Shown one piece after another: positions 36,201 through 44,965 of a stretch of DNA of 64,000 nucleotides (position 1 is its first letter; the number at the start of each line of letters is the position of its first letter). The notes below the pieces were generated by a model. That model ran no database searches and was not told the DNA's origin. It saw only the letters and a program-made list of their open reading frames with translations. This DNA is from Asterochloris sp. CNOR1. Lineage: Eukaryota > Chlorophyta > Trebouxiophyceae > Trebouxiales > Trebouxiaceae. The DNA lies in the NCBI GenBank assembly GCA_963969365.1, contig OZ017754.1, forward strand, positions 1,984,001 to 2,048,000, in the 5' to 3' direction. The position numbers and the translations under genes are program-made.

Positions 36201-38998
36201 CAGCGCCCTCACTTTCTGGGTGGACACTGAGATGTTGGCATACTGGTCCACCAGGACCAGCTCCTTGACCAGCAGGAGTCCCAGGATGTGGGCTCTGCAG
36301 GCAAAGGGGAGGCATGGGCATTTGGCACAATGCTGGGGATTCTGCAGGGCATTTGGCGGCATGGTCAAAAGACCCAGGATGTGGGCCCCTGCGGCATGGG
36401 GCAGCTCGTGCGTTCAGTGCAACTGTCGGCAAGAATGCAGGGCATCTTGCGTGGAGGTGGTCATGTATGCCGCGAGGTCACCAGCAGCTACACTGGGATG
36501 TAGGTCTGCAGGCACTGGGGAGGCTGCGTGATGACAGGCAGGCAGGGTACTGTCAGTGCTGCAGTGCAGGGAGGCCAAATACATGGGCCTCAGGATGTGG
36601 GCAGGGGCAGGCTGGGTTGAATCCTGTCGTCATGGCCAGAGGACTGAAGGCAAACAGGCCACCTGTGGCAGCTGCAGGCCATGGCATCGGGGACCATATG
36701 CAGCTGGCTTGGCATACACAGCGAGTAGATAGGCTGCTGCAAGTGCTGGGTGGAGATACTCAGGGCTCTGCCTTGCTGCTTCAAAGCCCGGCTACTGCCA
36801 TGGGCCAGCACAATGCATGTGCAGCTGAGCAAGGGGCCTGGCCCATTGACTTGTGCCGAGGCCCTGCCTGTCCAGGGGTGCTCACTTGTTGCCTGGGGCG
36901 TGCACAGGGACGCGGCTGTGCCCGGTGGCAAGGATGGACCGCAGCGTCTCCACATTGAGGATGGCATCCGTTGGCAGAGCAAACACCTGCACACACAGCC
37001 AGCTGCAGTCAGCATCTGCATGTCCAGGGGGCTGCAGGACACATGCCAGGCCCGCACGGCAGCACAACACGCAGCACAGGCGGCAACATGCAAGTGCAAC
37101 ACTGCAGCCCAGCAGGCAGTGATCCCAAGTCAAGCGGTGCGCTTGTGCCAGGACTGGGCAGCCGCACACCTGTTCCAGTGGCGTCATGCCCTGGGCAGCT
37201 GTCTTGTGAGTGAGGTCCAGCGCGCCTCCAATGATGCCGATCTCTGCCGGCGACAGGTGGCCCCCAAAGTTCTCGTCAATGCTGTGCATGTTGACCAGGG
37301 CTTTCAGCTGAGCTCTCCTGAACAGGGCCTGCAGCAGAAGTTAGGCGGCACTCTGCCGTGAAAGCTCCCCACAGCTTGGGGCAATCTGTGCACAGGCAAC
37401 ACAGGACACAGCCTCTGTGCCGGCCCACTGCTCAGCCCACTGCTCAGCAGGGGGGTTCTAGCTCTGCTCGGTGCAGCACCTAGGCTGCTGAAGGTAGCCT
37501 GCTGCTGTTGAGGGCGGCGACCGTGTCAGGCTCCTGCGAATAGGTGCCTGGGCTGCTCTACCTAGCTCCCAAGATGCTCAAGGTGGCACACTGCCCTTGA
37601 GAGCTGCCGGCTTCGTGAGGCCCGAGCACTGGAGTGCAGCGGCAGCCAACAGGGCTGGTGTGCTGCTGCCTGCTGGCATGAGCCTGCCACCGCACATGTG
37701 CCCAGAGACCAGACATGCAGCTCACCGAGTGCTCCTTGCCCAGGACCCAGTCCAGAACCTTTGCAATGGGCCACGAGATGATGCCTACCGCCACGCGCAG
37801 TATGCGGACCAGCCAGGCCGTGTAGGCTCCGATGATCAGCGCATACGACTTGCAGGCAGCCTGGGGAATGATTTCACCTGCGAGTCAGAGCCCACCCGTC
37901 GACATGTGTGGATGCAGCAAAGGGGGCTGCTTGTATGCAGCTTGCAGGCACGGCGGAAGGGTGTGGTGAGGTGCAACATAGAGTGGCCTCCGCTGACATG
38001 CTGCTTTTGAGCGCAGCTTGTGGGTGACAGAAAGTGCAGCGAGCTTGACATGATTGAGTGGCTGCAATGTGTACAGTGCACTCGCTCACCAAAGGTCAGC
38101 ACAGCCGTGACACTGAGGATGATGGCCAGCACAGGGCTGACCAGCTTGTCCAAGAAGATAGGCAGAGCCTGCAGAGAAAGGGGGGGCAGCGCTAGAGTGT
38201 CAAAAGCCACAACATAGTCAAGGCACACAAGAGGCCACAAAGAGGCCCAGACAGTCACTGGGCCAGGGCTGGCTTAAGAATCTGCGATCAAGAGGGGCTT
38301 AACAACGCACTTGCGGAGTGCCCACCCACCTCCAGCGCTGCAGCATTGCAAAGTAGCAGAGTCACCAGCGTCCAATGTGGGTTCCGCAGAACCTGCATAG
38401 GTGGGCGGGCATCTGGTCATTGCTTGCGGCGTGAGCAGCATCTGGTAATCTCGAAAGCCATTGTACGAAGGGTCAAGAAGAGCGCCCAAGTGCAGGTGTA
38501 GCATGCACTCTTCTGAGCAGTGCAAAGTACAGGGCAGGAGGCTGACATGAGTGGCTTGAGTGCAGCACGATGCAGACTGTGCTGTGGGCAGCTTCACTCA
38601 CCGGTTGGATGCGGGTGGCATACAACTTTTCCTTGGCGGTCCCGCTGCGCTTGAGCACCTGCAACCAGTGGGGCAGCAGCTCTAAAGGCGCACAAGAGAA
38701 GCATGGGTGCCAGTGCACCAGGTGTAACAGAGTGGCAGGCAGCCGTCAGGCGGCCATTGGTTGGTGTCGCAGCAGGCTGCTGCGTTGCACAAGACTGCCA
38801 TCAGGCCATGTCTCATCAACATTCAAACTTGGGCTTCACCTCCAAATCGATAGCGTCCAGACTCATCAAGCCCAGCGTGAGGCCACTCATGAGCCCCCCC
38901 ACCAGTATGAGGCACACGATCACAATTACATCCACTACCAGAGTGCCTCCAGTGTCATGCTGAGCCGCCTCCGCAAGGAGCAGGCGAGCATGGGGCAT
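33213..38998 (-). CDS. CNNM/DUF21 plus CBS domain membrane protein (CorC/MAM3-like)
   Basis: Integral membrane protein of the CNNM/CorC family, usually linked to Mg2+ (or other divalent cation) efflux; in plants the DUF21-CBS group. The ATG at 38998 opens an exon whose product has a first membrane segment (VVDVIVIVCLILVGGLMSGL) and the L-G-L-M-S-L-D DUF21 signature. Next exons: VLKRSGTAKEKLYATRIQP, VLRNPHWTLVTLLLCNAAAL (membrane), LVSPVLAIILSVTAVLTFG joined to EIIPQAACKSYAL (the conserved E-I-I-P-Q), and a fourth segment with RVAVGIISWPIAKVLDW. The CBS pair follows: MTPLEQVFALPTDAILN, GHSRVPVHAPGN, HILGLLLVKELVLVD and GIITIEDVIEELIGQ. After EEIVDETDTHHDN comes a Gly/Ser tail ending in AQSTKL and TAA at 33213. 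The linker between the CBS halves is extended and low-complexity. Introns carry exon-edge copies. Confidence 0.88.
33842..33862. repeat. Poly-C tract (16 C, then T, then 4 C)
   Basis: Homopolymer run in an intron of the CNNM gene; poly-G in the sense of that gene. The exact length may be affected by sequencing error. Confidence 0.9.
33985..34042 (-). repeat. Decayed copy of the CNNM exon encoding IEDVIEELIG
   Basis: The minus strand reads VLIVMEDVIVELYGGW, against LGIITIEDVIEELIGQ in the real exon at 34248-34300. The copy lies downstream of the real donor and includes a degraded donor region. Confidence 0.65.
34925..35215 (-). repeat. Tandem duplication of a CNNM exon with its donor
   Basis: Two copies about 185 bp apart: ADLAVQIDPKTVCAAVAQ followed by gtgcgt (about 35138-35195) and AEVAVQARPETLRAAVAQ followed by gtgtgc (about 34953-35010). 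Flanking intron sequence is duplicated too. I treat the first as the exon and the second as the copy, but both are open and either could be used. Confidence 0.65.
36275..36600 (-). repeat. Three copies of the CNNM exon start CCCACATCCTGGG
   Basis: The start of the exon reading AHILGLLLVKELVL (near 36295) recurs at about 36375 (HILGLLTMPPN) and about 36590 (HILRPMYLA), both within the upstream intron and in the same orientation. Confidence 0.6.
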
Positions 38999-39532
38999 GC
39001 GATGCTGGACTGTCCTGCTGTAGGAAAGACTTGCCCAAGCTCAGGGGCCTCCCAAGGATGAAGCCTGCTGCCTGGAGTTCACTGCCCTCTGGCTTGGTGG
39101 AGGAGACTGTCGACCTCTGGGGAATCTCTGAGAACAGAAGCCAGCTGCGTAAAAGCCCAGGCGATGCTGGAGTTGGCTGTCTAGCGAAGCTCACTGCCCT
39201 CTGGTGTCCACAGGGTGAACCCCACGATAGGTTTCGCTATGCCCTTTTGGTATGGCAGAAGGATCTGTGTATCGCTGCCCAGCCCAGCACAGCGCACAAG
39301 GACATCCCTTGCAGGTCACTTGCGGACTGAGAAACAGATCGACACTGTTGCGCTGGTTTCTGAATCGTTTGAGGTCTGCAAAGGCATACAACGCTGGGCA
39401 AGCCGAACACCTCGGAATGCACGCCTGTTGTCACCTGATATGCCTTGACAGGCATGCTGGGTTTGGCTCACAGCATGATCTCTGAGCAATGCCGCCCGGC
39501 TGCTGCAGGCATAAGTGTTGCCTCCAGCAGTA

Positions 39533-39563
39533 TTACTTGTACATTACGGTAATGTACAAGTAA
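39533..39563. repeat. Perfect 15-bp palindrome with a 1-nt centre
   Basis: Left arm ttacttgtacattac (39533-39547), single g, right arm gtaatgtacaagtaa (39549-39563). It is AT-rich against its surroundings and lies about 150 bp upstream of the E2 start codon. It could be a protein binding site, a hairpin, or the footprint of a small element. Confidence 0.95.
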
Positions 39564-39566
39564 AAG

Positions 39567-39636
39567 GGGTCTGCACCTAGAGGTCTGCACCTAGAGGTCT
39601 GCACCTAGAGGTCTGCACCTAGAGGTCTGCACCTAG
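39567..39636. repeat. Five tandem copies of a 14-bp unit
   Basis: The unit aggtctgcacctag is repeated five times, with one mismatch in the first copy. The unit is itself partly self-complementary (aggt...acct). It follows the 15-bp palindrome after 3 bp. Confidence 0.95.
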
Positions 39637-39710
39637 AATCACAGGCAGCAGATGTTGTCCAGCGGAGGGTCATAGGAAGGCCTTGCATTGCCTGATCTGC
39701 TGCTGCAGGT

Positions 39711-41653
39711 ATGCCTTCGCCATCATGGGGTTGCAAGCAAGGGACCAAGAGGATTATGGAAGAGTTCCGATACATGCAGCAGCAGATCACGCAGGGCAAT
39801 GCAGGACCCATCTATGACCTACAGCTGGTGAAGGACAACATCTGCTGCTGGCGATTCAAGGTTGGGACCTCTCAATTTGTGGGTGACTGTCTCTGCTGAA
39901 GGCAAGAACAGCGTTCATCTGGAGCTTGCTGTAAAGCACAAGCAGAACCCTCACTGCTGTGGAGCAAAGATGCGATGAGGCTTGCCAAACCGACGTATCT
40001 GCTTGCACAACTGGCCTCCACTCAAGTTGGCAAATACGTTGCGCAGGCAGCACGGCAGTCCTGCAGTGGCCTTTGCTGCTGAGGGAGGGGTGTCAGCTGG
40101 CATGCCCCTAGCTGCCTCAGGTCCATGCATGAGTGGCGTGCTGTCCAGCACAACCAGCCTGGGCGGCAGACAGCAGACACTGGCATGTCTTGTTAGAATT
40201 TTTGCACATGCGAGGTCCTGGACAATCAAGCCCACCCTGCTGTAGATGAAGAACTTTGACAACAGCCAGGAAGGTGGACGCCTGCTTAATCAGGATTTGG
40301 AGAAGTTGCTCCGCATACATGGCCAGGATCACATCTGCATGGCAATCACATTCCCAGAGGACTACCCAACTCATCCATTTTTTGTGAGGTGGGGATGCGC
40401 AAACAGAGGTGGACTGGCAATGCTTGACAAAGCCTGCGGGGTACCCGAAGAGCAGCGCGCTTGCTGTTTATGTCGCTGTTGTCGGCTGCCGGCATCTGCA
40501 CATGCATAAGATATGTAGTTCCCTCCCAGCAAACCAAATGTCATGTCTGCTGCTGCAGAGTGATCTCCCCTCGGATGTGCTGGTACACTGGCCATGTAAG
40601 CTGCAGAAGTGAGAGGTTCTGGTCCTGTCTTCTGGCAGAGGCTTGCGGCTGAGAAGCTGCTGCTCTCGGATGTGCAGGTAACTGCAGGAGGCAGCATCTG
40701 CATAGAGTCGCTCACGCTGTCTGGCACGGAGGGCTCCTGGAACCCCTCGCAGTGTGTTGAGAGCATCATGGTGAGCTGTGCAGCAGCAGCGGCCTGCTGA
40801 TTTGGTGGTGGGAGCATGCTCATGAGTTGAGCTCCAGACTGGCAGCCTGCCATGCTCAAAGTCGGGACTGGAAATTGCTTGATTGCAGATTCAGCTACAT
40901 GACAGCAGCCTGCCAACTGCATGTAGTCTATAGCAGCCGGCCTGCTTGATTGCAGCTTCAGCTACACTACAGCCACCTGCCTGCTGGGAGCAAGCTATGC
41001 TTGAGCTGGACAACAGCGGCCTGTCCTATGCAGTTGGGCCCCTGGTCCTGCTGCACAACAGCAAGCAGCCTTTTCCTCGCACCAGAGCTGCCCAGCTCAC
41101 CTGACAGCTTCCCACTCTGTTGGGCCCCTGTGCAGAATGTAGTCATTTTCAATATGCTGGACGATGTGTATTATGAGGTGAAGACACCCACTGGCCCAGG
41201 GGGTTTAGCAGGACCTCTGCGCGTGGACCTCCAGCAACGCTGGGGCTGGCCAGTGCTGCAAGAGTGAGTGCTTTGTGAGGCTGCGCAGCGTGGCACTCAG
41301 TTGTGCTGACTCCAGTGCAGCTTCAGACTTCTCCAGGCTGTATAGACCTGCTAACATTCTCAATGAATGAGTGGAAGCTATTGCATCTGACTAATGATTG
41401 AGCTGCCTCAAAGTCAGATATATCCTCCAGCAGCATGGAAGCTGGCCAGGTCTGCGAGTGCAGGCATGCATCAGCCCTGGTGTACCTTGAGCAGTCTGTG
41501 CTGCAATGGCGACTGCGGAAGCCTGCAGAATCTGGCATCTAGATTTGTTGACCCCAAGTGTTGCCCTGCAGGTACACCCAGCATGAGGCAAAGTCCGCTT
41601 TCGCCCGTACAGAAGCAAATCACAAGCGCCAGGGCTGGGGTATGCGGGTCTGA
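39711..41653 (+). CDS. UBE2Q-like ubiquitin-conjugating enzyme (E2)
   Basis: E2 enzyme that receives ubiquitin on a cysteine and passes it to substrates. Six exons: 39711-39860, 40246-40388, 40559-40595, 40678-40770, 41136-41263 and 41572-41653 (210 residues, phases consistent). Blocks: GTKRIMEEFRYMQQQ (N-terminal helix), LVKDNICCWRFK, HICMAITFPEDYPTHPFFVR, VISPRMCWYTGH, and GGSICIESLTLSG. The Cys of SIC-I-E-S is the expected active site, as in the UBE2Q group (G-x-I-C-x-E-x-L). The C-terminal HEAKSAFARTEANHKRQGW also matches that group. Animal UBE2Q proteins have a long N-terminal RWD-like region; here the ATG gives almost none, so either this is a short form or an upstream exon was missed. 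Convergent with PSMB1, 45 bp between stop codons. Confidence 0.88.
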
Positions 41654-41698
41654 GAACTCTATTAACTTTCAATATCTGTCCAGACACAGACAATGCAT

Positions 41699-43824
41699 TC
41701 AATCCTTCTTCAGATCCAGCATTTCTTTTCGTACACCGCCCTGAGTGATTATGAGGATCTCAACAGCGTCACCCTGTATGCACAAAACCATGAGTCAACA
41801 TTAGTGAAACTCAGCTGCCTGACTTGCTGCATCCCAGGCATGGAATTCAGGTCAGCCCTGTCAGGCTGCTGCTGCATCTCAAGCAGTGGCTTACTGTGTA
41901 GATATCCCTCTCGCCAGCCGCCACAAAGGCATCCTTAATCAGGTCGAGCGCCTCATCCTGTGGGAGTGCTGTCATCCAATTTCTCTGAGGCAGCACTAGG
42001 GGGCTGGCTGCTTTCAGCTGATTGTCCAGCACAGGCTGTATCAAAGACTTGCCAGAGCCCTGCAGCGTTACAAGGGGAATGGTTGGCAGGGTGAAGGAAG
42101 CCTGGACAATTTAGCAATTAAGAAGTGCTGGTGAAAACTGAAAGATGACACTTACATCGCAGCCGTAGCCAACACGCTCATGGGAGCCCACTGCGTCAAA
42201 ACTGTACACTGCGCCCTTGCCTGCATTCAGGGGTGAAGGAAAGGTCAGGCAGGTGCCAGCCGCGCAGAGTGGCACAGGGGCAGTCATCAAAACGCAGGCG
42301 GTGGCAGCTGGCTGTAACAAAGTCAGTACAGAAGAGGGTGGACTGTCTCGATGCACTCCAGGCAGCTGCAGCAGTGCCATGGCATTGAGCTCAACTTGTA
42401 TAGGTGGCTCATCAGACTGCAGTGGCCAGTACCATGCATTGAGCACAGCCTAAAAGCACTGCTATGCACCAGCATTGCACCCAAAGCACTCAGCATGAGC
42501 CCGAATCGGCTGCAAGCGAGCCCTATTGACCAGCTTCACACCACATAGGCCCATATTCCAGATCTAAGGCATTGCTGCGGGCGAGAATGGACGCAGGCTG
42601 ACAGCACAATGTAACAGCATCGCACCCAGGGATCTGAATTAAGAAGGCCCTGATAGGCAACTTCATATTTGAACAGAGCCATGCCGGGGGTCCACCTCCC
42701 ACAGCTGGAAAACCACCTGCTGGAAGAGGATCCACCTCCACAGTCCAGGCTGGCCACCATATTGCGGTGTAGAAAGGTAATGTTGGATGCAGGCATGGGG
42801 GCAGGGTGCGCTGGCTCACAGCACTCAGAGTGACTACCCACCCTCGCTGTCCAGGCCGGCCACCAGGTTGAAGGTGTAGTAGGGGAAGAACCGCTTGTAG
42901 TACAGGGTGTTGCCCAGCAGCTGGGCCAGGGCCCCCACGCTCATGGGCTTGCGGTGGGCGTGCGCATACTGCACGTTGCGCGCCTGCATCATCTTGTGCA
43001 GGGTCTTCATGTCTGCCTGCATCCCTGCCGACACCATGACCGCCTTGTCTGACCTGCAGGGCATGGCAGGCAGCTTACACAAATGCAGAGGTGACTAGCA
43101 GCCTGCAGGGCCACCCCTCTGCCTAAACTGCCCACCCTGCAGTGGCAGGCCATGGCAAAGACCTGCACAGAGGCAGCTGCCAGTCTGCAGGGTATTCATG
43201 TGCGCCTGCATCTGTGCAGACACCATGGCCGCCTTACCAGGCCTGCAGGGCGTCAGACATGCAGAGCCTGCAGCATCTTGAATCTCCCTGTGCCATGCCG
43301 ACCTACAGTGGGTGCCTTGACTGTCTCCAGCAATGAGTGGCAGCCAGCACCATACAGGCGCTTTGCAGCACAATGAGTGCAGAATTGCTTACATCTGGAG
43401 CAGCAGGCTTGGGATGAATCGAAGAGCTTGCATGTCCACCTGCTGCCCACCAGACTGTCTGAGGGCAACCCTGGCTGCATAACAGGCAATTGAGTGAACT
43501 GCAGCAGCGATATCACAGGCACTTGCTCACAGTTGAAGGATCTTGGTGCTGTTTCGTGTGAGAATGGAGTAGCCTGTCGATAGCCTCGTGCTGGCTGCCA
43601 CAATGCAGTAGTCTGCCCCTGCCACAGCAAGAGTGGTCCTGCATAAGGAGGGGCGTTGTGTGAGGAGACAGCAGCGTGTATGCAGTGCAATGTGACCAGG
43701 CCAGCGCACCCTCCATTGTCATCATAACTGCAGACAGAGTGGGCGCAAGGTTAGTGTGATGCTGCAAGAGGAGCTGGAAGCCATGATCGAGGAGCAAGGA
43801 GACTCACGGGCTCCACTGTGCCAT
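41699..43824 (-). CDS. PSMB1: 20S proteasome subunit beta-6 (PSMB1/PBF1)
   Basis: Non-catalytic beta subunit of the 20S proteasome core. Seven exons, 219 residues, all phases consistent: 43824-43808 (17 nt), 43727-43710 (18 nt), 43638-43531, 43053-42842, 42220-42156, 42059-41895 and 41773-41699. The two tiny exons give MAQWSPYDDNGG, the standard N-terminal S-P-Y-x-x-N-G-G. Then TLAVAGADYCIVAASTRLST, the ILTRNSTK block, NVQYAHAHRKPMSVGALAQL, KRFFPYYTFNLVAGLD, KGAVYSFDAVGSHERVGYG, IQPVLDNQ, DLIKDAFVAAGERDIYT and the C-terminal MLDLKKD. No catalytic Thr is expected in this subunit. Introns 3 and 4 contain decayed copies of the exon 4 start and end. The 5' end is 161 bp from the tRNA-Lys gene. 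Confidence 0.97.
42745..42782 (-). repeat. Decayed copy of the PSMB1 exon 4 end and donor
   Basis: The minus strand reads FLHRNMVASLDCGG, against YYTFNLVAGLDSEG at the real exon end (42842-42880). The donor-like gtggat follows. It lies just downstream, inside intron 4. Confidence 0.6.
43186..43255 (-). repeat. Decayed copy of the PSMB1 exon 4 acceptor and start
   Basis: The minus strand reads GKAAMVSAQMQAHMNTLQ, against DKAVMVSAGMQADMKTLH in the real exon (42998-43063). By eye about 83% identical over 65 ungapped bases, with the same ctgcag acceptor; 188 bp away in intron 3. Confidence 0.85.
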
Positions 43825-43985
43825 AGGAAGCTGATCGGAATGATCTGGAGCAAGGGGATGCGTCTTCACATACACAAGTGCATTTCTGAACATGGAAGGA
43901 AAGAGAAGCCGAGGTCTGGCGCAATCTTAGCTTTATGTATTGCCTAGAAACACATATGTGATCACCACACTAAGGTTTATGAGTA

Positions 43986-44072
43986 TCCCGGGTAGCTCAG
44001 TCGGTAGAGCGCAAGACTCTTACACAAGTGAGATACATCTTGTGGTCAAGGGTTCGAGCCCCTTCTTGGGAG
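43986..44072 (+). tRNA. trnK-CUU: tRNA-Lys (anticodon CUU) with a 14-nt intron
   Basis: Acceptor stem TCCCGGG pairs with CTTGGGA (two G-T pairs). D arm: gctcagtcggtagagc. Anticodon stem caaga/tcttg encloses ctCTTa plus a closing a. T arm: aaggg-ttcgagc-ccctt. The extra 14 bases (cacaagtgagatac) sit after position 37, the canonical place for a nuclear tRNA intron. Box A (tagctcagtcgg) and box B (ggttcgagcc) promoters are intact. No CCA is encoded, as in eukaryotes. Confidence 0.95.
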
Positions 44073-44965
44073 TATGCTTTTTGGACACCCATACTGCTAT
44101 CTGTGCATCCCCTGCACATCCCCTGCCTGATGAACATTCTGTGGAGCAGAGGTCGAACACATGCCCAGCATGCTCAGACGAGGGTGGGACGTCCATCTGT
44201 AATGATGTGCTGCCACCTGGGAAGCCCCATTACATGACATCGCGGGCTTCAAGGTTGTCACCCTGGCCATGTCAGGCTCCATTTGCAGCATAGTCAGACC
44301 AAACTGCTGCTATCTGAGGTTCCCCAATGCAGCTTTCTTGAGTTTATGTCAGGGCCAAAAGCATTGAGGCAGTGCCTCAAGTGATGTCCACAAGTCCTCA
44401 ACAATGCTGGCAGGCAAGTCAACGGCATAGAAGATTATGGCCAGACACCTGAGCACCCGCAGATGAGAAGCAGACCGAGATTTGCAGACCTCAGTACATG
44501 GATGGAGAGGGTCGCTGCAGCAGCTAGTGAGGCATGTCTGGCAAACGAACATGTGCAACGCAACTGGCCGGTGCTTGCCTGGGCCATAACTGCTGAGGGG
44601 GCGTGCATGCACTGCTGAGGTCTTCCAGTGGCCTGTTGAGCAGTGTGTGATTGGCTGGGGTGGCTTACCTGCCAGCAGCCTGCTGAGCAGAAGGGTATGT
44701 GTCAGACGATGACCACTAATGTCAGGTAGGTCACCATCAGATCACCTGCCGCCGAGACACAGGCTGTGTCGCGACCCTAGGAACAGTCCATCAAACTACA
44801 CCTTCAGGTCCAGGGGTCGGCTGTTCCATAGACATGGCCCAACATCCAGAAGCAGAAGTGGGTGTGCCTGCTGACTGCCTGTACTTACTGGCAGCAGCTA
44901 GCATACTGAATTGGACTTTCACAAGCACAGGGCAGCCCCTGCAACCCCTGAATGTCCTCATGTAG
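44073..44965. other. Spacer between tRNA-Lys and the first recognised Toc exon
   Basis: About 890 bp. It should contain the unseen first coding exon and promoter of the Toc gene. A minus-strand open frame of 87 codons (44612-44349) ends in a helical stretch but matches nothing I know. No repeat or further RNA gene was seen. Confidence 0.4.

Larger units (their letters stand above)
38999..39710. promoter_or_regulatory. Divergent spacer between CNNM gene and UBE2Q-like gene
   Basis: About 710 bp between two start codons facing away from each other. It holds a perfect palindrome and a 5-copy minisatellite next to the E2 gene (listed separately). A 99-codon plus-strand open frame at 39031-39330 has no recognisable family and is not called. 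Confidence 0.5.

Noticed and set aside
44349-44612. Minus-strand frame of 87 codons downstream of the tRNA
   Set aside because: Ends in a plausible helix but has no family match or flanking splice signals.
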